Below are positions 46,409 through 54,807 of a DNA stretch of 64,000 nucleotides, in pieces. This DNA comes from Micromonospora coriariae (GTDB lineage Bacteria; Actinomycetota; Actinomycetes; Mycobacteriales; Micromonosporaceae): assembly GCF_900091455.1 (NCBI RefSeq), contig NZ_LT607412.1, forward strand, positions 4,340,001 to 4,404,000, written 5' to 3'. Positions within the stretch are counted from its first letter, which is position 1. Each line of letters begins with the position of its first letter. Below the pieces are notes generated by a model. The model was not told the origin of the DNA. It saw nothing but the letters and a program-made list of their open reading frames with translations, and searched no databases. The position numbers were made by a program, and so were the translations under genes.

Positions 46409-47539
46409 ATGACCGAAGTGACCTCCGACGCCGCCGCGACCCGGCTGCGCCGTTCCCCGCTGCACGAGCGGCACACCGCCGCCGGCGCCAAGTTCGCCCC
46501 CTTCGGGGGCTGGGAGATGCCGCTGGAGTACGCCGGCGGCGGGGTGCTCAAGGAGCACACCGCGGTGCGGAGCGCGGTGGGGGTCTTCGACGTGTCACAC
46601 CTGGGCAAGGCCCGGGTGAGCGGCCCCGGCGCCGCCGAGTTCGTCAACGCCTGCCTCAGCAACGACCTGGGCCGGATCGGGCCGGGCCGGGCGCAGTACA
46701 CGCTCTGCTGCGACGACGCCACCGGCGGCGTGGTGGACGACATCATCGCCTACCTGTACGCCGACGACCACGTCTTCCTCATCCCCAACGCGGCGAACAC
46801 CGCCGAGGTGGTCCGCCGGCTGCGGGCCGCCGCGCCGGAGCAGGTCACCGTCACCGACGAGCACGAGGCGTACGCCGTGCTGGCCGTGCAGGGGCCGCGC
46901 TCGGCGGAGCTGCTGGGCGCCCTCGGCCTGCCCACCGAGCACGACTACATGAGCTTCTCCGCCGCCACCCTGGCCGGGGTCGAGCTGACGGTCTGCCGCA
47001 CCGGCTACACCGGTGAGCTGGGCTACGAGCTGGTCGTGCCGGCGGAGCACGCGGTCACCGTCTGGGACGCGCTCTTCGCCGCCGGCGAGAGCTTCGGGCT
47101 GCGCGCCTGCGGGCTGGCCGCCCGGGACACGCTGCGCACCGAGATGGGCTACCCGCTGCACGGGCAGGACCTCTCCCTGGACATCACCCCGGTGCAGGCA
47201 CGGTCCGGCTGGGCGGTGGGCTGGGACAAGCCGGCCTTCTGGGGCCGTGACGTGCTGCGTACCGAGAAGGCCGACGGCCCCCGGCGTACGCTGCGCGGCC
47301 TGGTGGCCGTCGACCGGGCCATTCCGCGGCCCGGGATGACCCTGCACGTCGGTGACGTGCAGGTCGGCACGGTCACCAGCGGCACCTTCTCGCCGACCCG
47401 CAAGCAGGGCATCGCGCTGGCCCTGCTGGACACCGACGCCAAGCTCGCCGACGGCGACCTGGTCGAGATCGAGATCCGCGGCCGCCGAGCCCCCATGCAG
47501 GTAACCCGCCCCCCGTTCGTCACCCCGTCAGTCAGGTAG
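46409..47539 (+). CDS. gcvT: Glycine cleavage system T protein (aminomethyltransferase)
   Basis: The T protein takes the aminomethyl group from lipoylated H protein to tetrahydrofolate, releasing ammonia. The 376-residue protein has the folate-binding N-terminus [76 protein letters not shown] and the C-terminal barrel. ATG 46409 has TAAGTT seven bases upstream and no ribosome site, so it is probably leaderless. No glycine riboswitch is seen. Its end lies nine bases from a family A palindromic repeat. Confidence 0.96.
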   Translation: MTEVTSDAAATRLRRSPLHERHTAAGAKFAPFGGWEMPLEYAGGGVLKEHTAVRSAVGVFDVSHLGKARVSGPGAAEFVNACLSNDLGRIGPGRAQYTLCCDDATGGVVDDIIAYLYADDHVFLIPNAANTAEVVRRLRAAAPEQVTVTDEHEAYAVLAVQGPRSAELLGALGLPTEHDYMSFSAATLAGVELTVCRTGYTGELGYELVVPAEHAVTVWDALFAAGESFGLRACGLAARDTLRTEMGYPLHGQDLSLDITPVQARSGWAVGWDKPAFWGRDVLRTEKADGPRRTLRGLVAVDRAIPRPGMTLHVGDVQVGTVTSGTFSPTRKQGIALALLDTDAKLADGDLVEIEIRGRRAPMQVTRPPFVTPSVR

Positions 47540-47547
47540 CCCGACCT

Positions 47548-47610
47548 CGTTGATCATGAAGTTGTTGCCGTGACACGCCGACGGCGGTGGCAACAACTTC
47601 ATGATCAACG
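47548..47610. repeat. Palindromic intergenic repeat, family A (copy 2)
   Basis: Perfect 22-bp inverted arms (47548-47569 and 47589-47610), each with the TTGATCATGAAGTTG core, flank a 19-base spacer. The stop codon of the minus-strand DUF2314 gene (47605-47607) lies within the right arm, as the mptB-2 stop lies in copy 1. It sits at the convergent junction with gcvT. Confidence 0.95.
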
Positions 47611-48903
47611 CGCGGTGGGGGTGGGGGGTTCGCCGGAGTCCAGGACGGCCTGCGTCCAGCCGCCCTCGATCACGCCGGTGGCGTCCAGCACCGCCCAGTC
47701 GACCACGTCGGTCGCCTCCACCACGACCGGGGCGCCGATCCGCACCGAGGAGTCGGTGGCGGCGTCGCTGGCGCTCACCCCGACGATCCGTTCCGGGGCC
47801 TCCCACGAGGTGACGCCCGCCCAGACGTACTCCGGGCCGTCGTCGCCGGGCAGGCCGTACTTGACCACCAGCTGCGACTCGGGCGGCAACTGGCCGGCGA
47901 CGAACCGGGCCCGGGCGTCGTCCAGCGCGGCCCGGGCGGTGGCGACCGCCCGGCTCATCGCGTCACCCGAGCGGGCGTAGCGCACGTCCGGCTGGATCCC
48001 GGAGAACAGCGTCGCGCAGGCGGCGGCGTAGTAGCGCCCGTCCGGACCCGGATGCCCGGCCGGCGGGCGCAGGCTGAGGAACGAGTCGGCCTCCGGGTCG
48101 GTCGCCGGGTCCAGCTCCAGGCGCAGCAGCACCGGGGCCGTCGCACCGTGCTGCTCCGGGTTGCCGTACGCCACCGCGATGTCGTGCCCGGTCACAGTGG
48201 CCAGCACCGGCAACTGCACGAACGCCGGCACCTCCTCGCCGGAGAGCCCGTCGGTCCAGTCCCGCAGCAGCCGTCGCGCCGCCCCGGTCATCACCGCGCC
48301 CCAGGCCCGGGTGAGGTGGTCCGGCACCCCCTGGGTCTGCAACTCCAGCAGCCCGAAACGGCGCAGCCCCTTGGTGGTGAACCACAACCCCTCCACGTCC
48401 GAGGAGTACGGCACCAGCACCCAGTCCACCAGCCGGATCCGACCCTGCTCGTCCGGGAGCGAGCGCAGCGCGGTCGCCGGGTCGAGGAACTGCAGGCCGA
48501 AGACGTCCACCACGTCGCTGTCGACGGACTCCGCCACCGCCGCCGCCACCGCCCGGGCCGCCCACTCGTGCGCCGGCGGCCAGCCGGGCCGGTACTCGGC
48601 CTGCACCACCACCAGGTGGGTCGCCGCGGCCAGTCGCGCCAGCTGCGCCTCGGTGGCGCCGAACGCGGTGAGCAGATCCGGTGGCAACTCGGGGAACTCG
48701 GCGATCGGCCGGGTGTCCACGCTCATCAGCGGGCTGTCCAGCATCTGCCGGGCCAGCCCGTGCACCGGCTCGGCCAGCCGGCCGGTCAGCGCCGCCACCG
48801 CGGTCTTCGCGCTGACCTTCGGCAGACCCGCCATCGGCACCAGGTAGGTCGCGCTGAGCGACTCCGGGACCGGTACGGGCAGGAAGTCGTCCGTGATGAG
48901 CAT
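47605..48903 (-). CDS. DUF2314-containing protein of unknown function
   Basis: The 432-residue protein begins MLITDDFLPVPVPESLSATY and has a long N-terminal domain I do not recognise (HLVVVQAEYRPGWPPAHEWA, LVDWVLVPYSSDVEGLWFTT). The C-terminal part matches DUF2314: ARARFVAGQLPPESQLVVKY followed by PEYVWAGVTSW. The last residues PPTPTAR run into the family A repeat, which provides the stop, so the original C-terminus may have been different. ATG 48903 follows GGGGGAACGAGA. It shares the strand of cobS upstream but is probably separate. Confidence 0.8.
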   Translation of the reverse strand: MLITDDFLPVPVPESLSATYLVPMAGLPKVSAKTAVAALTGRLAEPVHGLARQMLDSPLMSVDTRPIAEFPELPPDLLTAFGATEAQLARLAAATHLVVVQAEYRPGWPPAHEWAARAVAAAVAESVDSDVVDVFGLQFLDPATALRSLPDEQGRIRLVDWVLVPYSSDVEGLWFTTKGLRRFGLLELQTQGVPDHLTRAWGAVMTGAARRLLRDWTDGLSGEEVPAFVQLPVLATVTGHDIAVAYGNPEQHGATAPVLLRLELDPATDPEADSFLSLRPPAGHPGPDGRYYAAACATLFSGIQPDVRYARSGDAMSRAVATARAALDDARARFVAGQLPPESQLVVKYGLPGDDGPEYVWAGVTSWEAPERIVGVSASDAATDSSVRIGAPVVVEATDVVDWAVLDATGVIEGGWTQAVLDSGEPPTPTAR

Positions 48904-48968
48904 TCTCGTTCCCCCGGTGGCCGTCCGGTGCTGTCGAGCCGAACGCTACCCGGCCCGACTCGCCAGCT

Positions 48969-49742
48969 TCAGCCGGACAGCACCAGACCCAGGTAGACCA
49001 GCGTGGTGACCACCTCGACGGTCGCGCCGAGCACGTCGCCGGTGATCCCGCCGAGCCGGCGTACCACGTGGGCCAGCAGCGGCACCGCGACGGCGAACGC
49101 GGCGGCAATGGCCAGCGGCCCCTGCCACGGGCGGCCCGGCACCGCGGGCACCGCCAGCAGCACGACGGCGACCGCCCCGGCGACCACCGCCACCGGACCC
49201 ACCGTGCCGGCCACCAGCGCGCCCAGCCCGTCCGGGCGGGCCGCCGGCACACCCCGCCGGCAGGCCACCGTCACACCCAGCCGCCCGGCGGCGGTCGCCG
49301 CGACCACCGCCGCCAGGCACGCCGGCCAGGACCGACCGACAAGCTCGGCGAGCGCCGCCGCCTGCACCAGCAGGACGACCACCAGGGCGACCACCCCGAA
49401 CGGGCCGACGTCCGGCTTCTTCATGATCTCCAGCGCGGCCGCGCCCCGCCGGTACGAGCCGAGCGCGTCCACGGTGTCGGCCAGCCCGTCCAGGTGCAGC
49501 CCCCGGGTGAGCAGGGCGGCGGCACCCACCGTCACGCCGGCGGCCACCGGTGCGGGAGCGAACGCGCCGAACAGCAGCAGCACGCCGGCCAGCAGCGCGC
49601 CGAGCAGGACGCCGACCGCCGGGGCGAGCGCCATCGCGGTGCCGGCCACCGGGCGGTCGATCCGGCCGGCCCGGACCGGCAACGTGCTGAACGTGGTGAC
49701 CGCCAGCCGGGCCCCCGCGGCGAGCCGCGACTCAGCCGGCAC
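48969..49742 (-). CDS. cobS: Adenosylcobinamide-GDP ribazoletransferase (cobalamin synthase)
   Basis: CobS joins adenosylcobinamide-GDP to alpha-ribazole (phosphate), the last assembly step of cobalamin, in the membrane. The 257-residue protein has about six to seven helices, the motif TFSTLPV near its start, and RGLHLDGLADTVDALGSY with the conserved acidic residues, followed by EIMKKPDVGPFGVVAL. GTG 49742 overlaps the end of the cobU-cobT gene by 11 bases, so the two are translationally coupled. Confidence 0.95.
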   Translation of the reverse strand: MPAESRLAAGARLAVTTFSTLPVRAGRIDRPVAGTAMALAPAVGVLLGALLAGVLLLFGAFAPAPVAAGVTVGAAALLTRGLHLDGLADTVDALGSYRRGAAALEIMKKPDVGPFGVVALVVVLLVQAAALAELVGRSWPACLAAVVAATAAGRLGVTVACRRGVPAARPDGLGALVAGTVGPVAVVAGAVAVVLLAVPAVPGRPWQGPLAIAAAFAVAVPLLAHVVRRLGGITGDVLGATVEVVTTLVYLGLVLSG

Positions 49743-51651
49743 GCCAGCCCGACGCCGCCTGCTCGTCCGCCCCGGTGGTGGCCGGGCCCGGCCCGTCCGG
49801 CTCCGGCTCGCTGTAGTCCGGTTCGGTGTCCTCCGGCTCGGTGTCCTCCGGCTCCTCGGAGCCCTGCTCCGGCTCCCCGGCGCCGGCCAGCGACGGGTGG
49901 ACCGGGAGCGCGGCGGCCAGGGACAGCACCGAGCGCAGCAGCGGGAGCGCGACCAGCGCGTTGGCCCCCTCGCCGAGATCCAGCCGCAGGTCGAGCAGCG
50001 GGGTGAGGCCGAGCACGTCGGCGGCCAGCCGCACCGCCGGGTGACCGCCGTGGTCGGCGAGCAGGCACCAGTGCCGCGCCTGCCCGGCCAGGTCGCGGCT
50101 GACCATCCCGGCGGCCAGCCCGACCGGCCCGTCCAGCAGCACCGGCATCCGGCGGGCGGTGGCGCCGAGCAGCACGCCGGTGGCCACCGCCACGTCGCCG
50201 CCGCCCAGCTCGGCCAGCACGTCCTTGGCGCCCCTGGGCGAGCGGCGGGTGCGGTGCAGCGCGTCGCGTACCGCCGCGCAGCGGATCATCCAGGCCGCGT
50301 CGTCGATCTCGCCGGAGTTGGTGATCACCCGGCCGAGCACCGCCGGCGGTTCCGCGCCCGCGGTGGCCGCCAGCACCGCCGCCGCGGCGGCCTCGGTGCC
50401 GGCGCCGCACGCGGCCAGCACCAGCAGCTGTACGCCGGCGTCGGCGGCCTGCTCGGCCAACCGCCAGCCGTAGCGCAGCGCCGACTCCACCTGCTCGGGG
50501 CTGAGCGCCGGCTGGTCCTCCATCGGCGCGGCGGCCGGAGTGTCCACCACCTGGAGGCTGGCGCCGCTCTCGGCGGCCAGCCGGGCCAGCGCGCCCTGCC
50601 CTGCACGGGCCTGCCCGGCCCGGCGCGCCGACTCACCGGCGACGGTGCCGGCCGACGCCCCACCGGCGTGGTCACCGTGCAGCAGCAGCACCCGCACGGA
50701 ACTCCAGGCGACCGGGGTCGGGGTGCCCTGGGTGGCGGCGGCGAAGCCGACGACGCGGTCCAGTACGCCCAGCCCGGCGCCGGGTACGTCCAACGTGGCC
50801 AGCCGGTCCACCGCCTGGGGGCCGGTGTACTCGTCGGGCATCGGCAGCTCCATGCCGGGCTGGATGACCAGCCCGGTGGCCACCATCGGCAGCGCCATGG
50901 TCGGCGCGGCCCAGGGGTTGCCCGGCTCCTGGTTCGGGGCGGCCGGCGGCGCGTGGGTCAGCACGTCCGGCAGCTGCACCTCCGGGGTCACCTCGACGTC
51001 GGCCGAATCCGCGTCGACCGGGCCGGGCCCGACCGGCGTGGTCCCGGCCGCGGGTGCCGGCACTGCGGCGGTGGCGGGCGGTACGGCGGCGGTCGCGGGC
51101 GGCACTGCCGGCTTCAGCCAGGCCGGCTGGCCGGCGACCACCAGCACCACGGCGTCGCAGGCGTCGGCGACGGCCCGGTTGGCAGCGCCGAGCGCGTCGG
51201 TGAACGCCCGGCCCAGCGGCGTGGTCGGCACCAGGGACAACCCGACCTCGGGGCTGACCAGGACCACCCGCGCCGAGCAGGCGCGGACCGCCTCGGCCAG
51301 CTCAGCGATGGTCGCCAGGTCGTCGGCGGGCTGGTGGTCCGGGTCGAGCAGCACCGTCACCCAGCCGCCCAGGTCGTCCACGAGCAGCGTTTCGTTCGGC
51401 TGGGCGGACGCGAGGACGTCGGCCAGCCGCCGTGGGTCGGCCGCGGTCTCCTCGGTGCTCCAGCTGCCCGGCCGCCGGGCGCGGTGCGCCGCCAGGCGGG
51501 TCGCCCACTCGGTGTCCTCCGGGTCGCCCTCCGCGGCGGTGGCGACGTAGCGGACCACCGGCGCGTCGGCGACCAGGGACTCGGCGAACTCGGACTTGCC
51601 GGACCGGATACCGCCGAGCACCAGGACCGTGTTCCACCCGTCAACGGACAT
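49732..51651 (-). CDS. cobUT: CobU-CobT fusion: cobinamide kinase/guanylyltransferase plus NaMN:DMB phosphoribosyltransferase
   Basis: The 639-residue protein fuses two cobalamin enzymes. Residues 1 to about 175 are CobU (P-loop VLGGIRSGKSEFAESLV, VRYVATA), which makes adenosylcobinamide-GDP. A Pro/Ala linker (about 178-220) leads to CobT (about 245-600; ATLDVPGAGLGVLDRVVGFA, RLDLGEGANALVALPLL with the catalytic Glu), which makes alpha-ribazole phosphate. A tail of repeated Glu-Pro-Glu-Asp-Thr follows. Together with the overlapping cobS this supplies nucleotide-loop assembly on one transcript. ATG 51651 has TAAGGT six bases upstream, so it is probably leaderless. No cobalamin riboswitch is seen. 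Confidence 0.92.
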   Translation of the reverse strand: MSVDGWNTVLVLGGIRSGKSEFAESLVADAPVVRYVATAAEGDPEDTEWATRLAAHRARRPGSWSTEETAADPRRLADVLASAQPNETLLVDDLGGWVTVLLDPDHQPADDLATIAELAEAVRACSARVVLVSPEVGLSLVPTTPLGRAFTDALGAANRAVADACDAVVLVVAGQPAWLKPAVPPATAAVPPATAAVPAPAAGTTPVGPGPVDADSADVEVTPEVQLPDVLTHAPPAAPNQEPGNPWAAPTMALPMVATGLVIQPGMELPMPDEYTGPQAVDRLATLDVPGAGLGVLDRVVGFAAATQGTPTPVAWSSVRVLLLHGDHAGGASAGTVAGESARRAGQARAGQGALARLAAESGASLQVVDTPAAAPMEDQPALSPEQVESALRYGWRLAEQAADAGVQLLVLAACGAGTEAAAAAVLAATAGAEPPAVLGRVITNSGEIDDAAWMIRCAAVRDALHRTRRSPRGAKDVLAELGGGDVAVATGVLLGATARRMPVLLDGPVGLAAGMVSRDLAGQARHWCLLADHGGHPAVRLAADVLGLTPLLDLRLDLGEGANALVALPLLRSVLSLAAALPVHPSLAGAGEPEQGSEEPEDTEPEDTEPDYSEPEPDGPGPATTGADEQAASGWRAG

Positions 51652-51711
51652 GCCCGTACCTTAAGGCCGCCCGCGGTGTCGTTGCCTGCCGGCCCGGCGG
51701 TCGCGGTCCGG

Positions 51712-53499
51712 TCAGTCGCAGTGCTCGAATCCGCTGCCGTAGCTGACCCCGCCGGTGGCGCCGCCCCACTTCACGCACGTCCCGGCTGCGCTGGCCCGCA
51801 CCGGCCCGGCGTAGTAGTCGAACGACCCGCTGTCGGTGCTGCGGGCCCGCCCCTGCACCTCCAGGTACGCCGAGGCCGCCGACTTCGTGCCGACCGCGGT
51901 GTCCTTGAGGGTGACCACGCAGTTGTTGCCGCTGCCCGAGTGGTAGAGCAGGTAGACCCGTCCCCGCCGGCGGCCGTCGCCGCCGGTCAGCGTCGCCGAG
52001 TCGATCACCTGGTATCCGCTGCCGCACACCTGGGCCGCCGTGTACGGGTTGGGCCGGCCCGCCGGGCTGCCGCTGGACGTCGGCTTGCCGGTGACGGACC
52101 CGGTCGGCGTGCTCCCCGGTGCCGTGGTGGGTGGGGCCGGGGCGCCGCTGGCCGGCGCGCCGGACCGGCCGGCGGCGCCGGCCGGTCCGGTGGTCGCGCT
52201 GCGGCTGGCGCCCGGCGTGCCGCTCGGTCGTGGCCCCGAGGTGGCCGCGTCCCCGCTCGGCAGCGGGTCGTTCGCGGCCGGCGCCGATTCGCCGGCCAGG
52301 GCCGGCGGAAGGTCCGTTCCCCCACGCTCCCCGTCGGGCCGCAGTGCCGCCACGGCCCCAGCGACCAGCGCGACGAGGACGACCGCGCCGACCCCGACCA
52401 GCAGCGGCCCGCGCCGCCGGGCCGACCCGGGCCGGAACGGGTCCTCCCGGGTCCCCGCCGGTTCGGTCCCGAAGACCGCCGGGGGACGCGGGTCCGTGGG
52501 TGGAGCCGAGGGCGCCGACTCGGCGGCCGGCGGGTTGGGACGCGCGACGGCCGGCGGGGTGGGGCTCGGGACGGGCGGCGCGACGGCCGGCGGAGTGGGA
52601 CCCGGGCCGGACGGGCCGGGGGCGGCCAGTGCCCACGGTGGGCGGGCGGCCGGCGGGATGCCGGCCAGTGTCGCGTCGCGGGCGTCGGCGGCGGCGCGGG
52701 CCAGCTCGGCGGCGCTGGCGAACCGGTCCGCCGGCCCCTTGGCCAACGCGCGCGCGACGACCGCCACCACCGCCGGTGGGGTGTCCGACGGCAGCGGCGC
52801 AGGCTCGTCCTGGGCGTGCCGCAACGCCACCGCGAGCGGGTTGTCCCCGTCGAACGGGGGCTGCCCGGCCAGGCAGAAGTACGCCACCGCGCCCAGCGCG
52901 TACACGTCGGTGGCGGGGGAGACCGGCTGGCCGGTGGCCTGCTCGGGGGACATGTACGAGGCGGTGCCGAGCACCATGTTCGCGGCGGTGAGCCCTGCCA
53001 TGCTGCGCGACCGGGCGATGCCGAAGTCGACAAGCACCACCCTGCCGTCCGCCTTGACCAGCAGGTTGCCCGGCTTCACGTCCCGGTGCACGATGCCGGC
53101 GAGGTGGGCGGTGTGCAGCGCGTCCGCGGCCTGCGCCAGCACCGACATGGTGGTCGCCGGGTCCAGTCGACCCACCTGGCGTACCCGGGCGGACAACGGC
53201 TCGCCCTCGACGTACTCCATCACCAGGTAGTCGACCCGGCTGGCGTCGGCGAGCGTGGCCTGTCCGACGTCGTGCACCGCGACCACGCCGGGGTGCCGCA
53301 GCGCCGCCAGCATCTGCGCCTCGGCCCGGAACCGGGCGGTGAACTCCGGGTCGGCGACCAGCGACGGCAGCAACACCTTCACGGCCACCTCGCGTTCCAG
53401 CAGCACGTCGGTGCCGCGCCAGACCGCGCCCATCCCGCCCGTCGCCACCCGCTCGCCCAGCCGGTACCGGTCACCGAGCAGCACTCCCCGTGTCAGCAC
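51712..53499 (-). CDS. PknB-type Ser/Thr protein kinase with extracytoplasmic domain
   Basis: The 595-residue protein has an N-terminal Hanks kinase: LGERVATGGMGAVWRGTD, the ATP-Lys in VAVKVLLP, catalytic loop HRDVKPGNLLV, DFGIARS and the activation-loop MSPEQATGQ. A Pro-rich juxtamembrane stretch follows, then one membrane helix (LLVGVGAVVLVALVAGAVAA) and a Ser/Gly/Pro linker. A roughly 90-residue outer domain of unknown ligand contains CGSGYQVIDSATLTG and a C-terminal pair of Cys. No PASTA repeats are present. GTG 53499 has TACGGT six bases upstream. No phosphatase gene is adjacent. Confidence 0.92.
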   Translation of the reverse strand: MLTRGVLLGDRYRLGERVATGGMGAVWRGTDVLLEREVAVKVLLPSLVADPEFTARFRAEAQMLAALRHPGVVAVHDVGQATLADASRVDYLVMEYVEGEPLSARVRQVGRLDPATTMSVLAQAADALHTAHLAGIVHRDVKPGNLLVKADGRVVLVDFGIARSRSMAGLTAANMVLGTASYMSPEQATGQPVSPATDVYALGAVAYFCLAGQPPFDGDNPLAVALRHAQDEPAPLPSDTPPAVVAVVARALAKGPADRFASAAELARAAADARDATLAGIPPAARPPWALAAPGPSGPGPTPPAVAPPVPSPTPPAVARPNPPAAESAPSAPPTDPRPPAVFGTEPAGTREDPFRPGSARRRGPLLVGVGAVVLVALVAGAVAALRPDGERGGTDLPPALAGESAPAANDPLPSGDAATSGPRPSGTPGASRSATTGPAGAAGRSGAPASGAPAPPTTAPGSTPTGSVTGKPTSSGSPAGRPNPYTAAQVCGSGYQVIDSATLTGGDGRRRGRVYLLYHSGSGNNCVVTLKDTAVGTKSAASAYLEVQGRARSTDSGSFDYYAGPVRASAAGTCVKWGGATGGVSYGSGFEHCD

Positions 53500-53642
53500 C
53501 CGGCCACCGTACCGGCTGCCGCCGATGCGTTGATCAGCCCATGGGTCGCGGCCGGGGCGAGCGAGCGGCCGTTCCGGGTCGGGCCGACTACGCTGGCGAG
53601 GGTTCGTCCCACGGGGACTTCAGCGGCGAGGGGAGACGCGGC

Positions 53643-53843
53643 ATGGCGTGGAGCTGGCGGTACGAGGGCACGGACGGCCAGACGGTCGAGGGACCGGCGG
53701 AGTCGTTCGGCAGCCAGGCCGACGCCGAATCCTGGATCGGTCAAACCTGGCGGGAGCTCGCGGCGTCCGGCGTCACCTCGGTCGCGCTCGTGGAGGACGA
53801 CCGCCTGGAGTACCGGATGAGCCTGCTGCCCACGGCCGAGTGA
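53643..53843 (+). CDS. Small conserved protein (66 aa)
   Basis: The protein starts MAWSWRYEGTDGQTVEGPAE and has SQADAESWIGQTWRELAASG then VALVEDDRLEYRMSLLP. It is acidic, soluble and resembles short conserved proteins of Streptomyces and Micromonospora. ATG 53643 follows GAGGGGAGACGCGGC. Its stop overlaps the M50 protease start (TGATG at 53841-53845), so it may be a coupled partner of the protease. Confidence 0.78.
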   Translation: MAWSWRYEGTDGQTVEGPAESFGSQADAESWIGQTWRELAASGVTSVALVEDDRLEYRMSLLPTAE

Positions 53844-54640
53844 TGGGCTACGACCGGCCGGGCGGGGAGCGGCTGGTGCTGGGCGTGCCCAGGGCGGCGT
53901 TCCGGCCCAGCCCGGTCTTCCTCGGCCTGGTCGCCCTCTTCGCGGTCAGCGGGGTGCTGGCCTGGAACGGGTACGGCAGTGTCCGGTTCGACGTGTTCCT
54001 CTTCGTGGTCTCCGGGTGGCTGGTCTCGCTCTGCCTGCACGAGTACGCGCACGCGGTGGTGGCCTTCCGGGCCGGCGACCGGGACATCGCCCACCGCGGC
54101 TACCTGACGCTCAACCCGTTGAAGTACACCCACCCGCTGCTGTCGATCGTGCTGCCGGTGGTGGTGGTGCTGCTCGGCGGCATCGGCCTGCCCGGCGGCG
54201 CGGTGTGGGTGGACCGGCACGCCATTCCGGGCCGGTTGCGGCACACACTGGTCAGCCTCGCCGGGCCGGCGACCAACGTGCTGTTCACGCTGGTGCTGGT
54301 GGCGGCGTTGCGGATCGGCATCCAGACGGGGGGTCCGGTCGAGTTCTGGGCCGGGGTGGCGCTGCTGGCGTTCCTCCAGCTCACCGCGAGCGTGCTGAAC
54401 CTGCTACCGGTCCCCGGCCTGGACGGCGGCAACATGATCCAGCCGTGGCTCAACCCGCAGTGGCGCCGGATGTACGACCTGTTCGCCCCGTACGGCTTCC
54501 TGCTGCTCTTCGCGCTGCTGTGGAACCCGCGCATCGGCGGCTGGTTCTTCGACGCGGTCTTCGCCATCGGTGACCTGCTGGGCCTGCCCTCGTGGCTCTA
54601 CGCCACCGGCCTAGACCTAATCCGCTTCTGGCAAAACTAA
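53843..54640 (+). CDS. Site-2-type intramembrane zinc metalloprotease (M50)
   Basis: The 265-residue membrane protein has about six helices. The zinc motif HEYAH sits in LCLHEYAHAVVAFRAGD and the third ligand in NLLPVPGLDGGNMI. It has no PDZ or CBS domain, so it belongs to the compact M50 group. Such proteases cut membrane-bound substrates, for example anti-sigma factors, inside the bilayer. It is translationally coupled to the preceding 66-residue protein. The substrate is unknown. Its stop runs directly into a C-rich tract and a family B repeat. Confidence 0.88.
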   Translation: MGYDRPGGERLVLGVPRAAFRPSPVFLGLVALFAVSGVLAWNGYGSVRFDVFLFVVSGWLVSLCLHEYAHAVVAFRAGDRDIAHRGYLTLNPLKYTHPLLSIVLPVVVVLLGGIGLPGGAVWVDRHAIPGRLRHTLVSLAGPATNVLFTLVLVAALRIGIQTGGPVEFWAGVALLAFLQLTASVLNLLPVPGLDGGNMIQPWLNPQWRRMYDLFAPYGFLLLFALLWNPRIGGWFFDAVFAIGDLLGLPSWLYATGLDLIRFWQN

Positions 54641-54694
54641 CCCCCCCCGCGCCCGCCCCCCCGCCCCCCTCCCCCCTCCCCCCGCCCCTCGCCC
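54641..54694 (+). other. C-rich tract after the M50 gene (possible rut site)
   Basis: About 54 bases after the M50 stop are nearly all C with a few G and T. The transcript would be C-rich and unstructured, as a Rho loading site needs. A matching C-rich tract for the opposite strand lies at 54770-54807. Confidence 0.6.
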
Positions 54695-54758
54695 CGTCGA
54701 TCTAGGGCTTATCGCCGCTTGTTGATCTCCATTGGCAGCGATATGCCCTAGATCGACG
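54695..54758. repeat. Palindromic intergenic repeat, family B (copy 2)
   Basis: Perfect 14-bp arms CGTCGATCTAGGGC (54695-54708) and its complement (54745-54758) flank a 36-base spacer similar to that of copy 1. It lies at the convergent junction of the M50 and aldo/keto reductase genes. Confidence 0.92.
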
Positions 54759-54769
54759 AGGCCGGCGGG

Positions 54770-54807
54770 GCCGGCGGGGGCGCCGGGGGGCGGGGTGGGG
54801 GTGGGGG
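54770..54807 (-). other. G-rich tract after the aldo/keto reductase gene (G-quadruplex / rut candidate)
   Basis: The plus strand has four G runs of 4-6 bases separated by single bases (54785-54807), a strong G-quadruplex pattern. On the minus strand this is a C-rich transcript directly after the reductase stop codon. It mirrors the C tract on the other side of the family B repeat. Confidence 0.65.

Noticed and set aside
46300..46409. Glycine riboswitch before gcvT
   Set aside because: The gap is short, TAAGTT lies seven bases before the ATG, and no paired aptamer motifs are present.
51652..51711. Cobalamin riboswitch before cobU-cobT
   Set aside because: Only 60 bases separate it from the kinase gene, and no B12-box-like sequence is present; a leaderless start fits better.
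49003..53820. 1605-codon plus-strand frame
   Set aside because: It lies across cobS, the cobU-cobT fusion and the kinase in antisense; the composition is random Arg/Ala/Pro.
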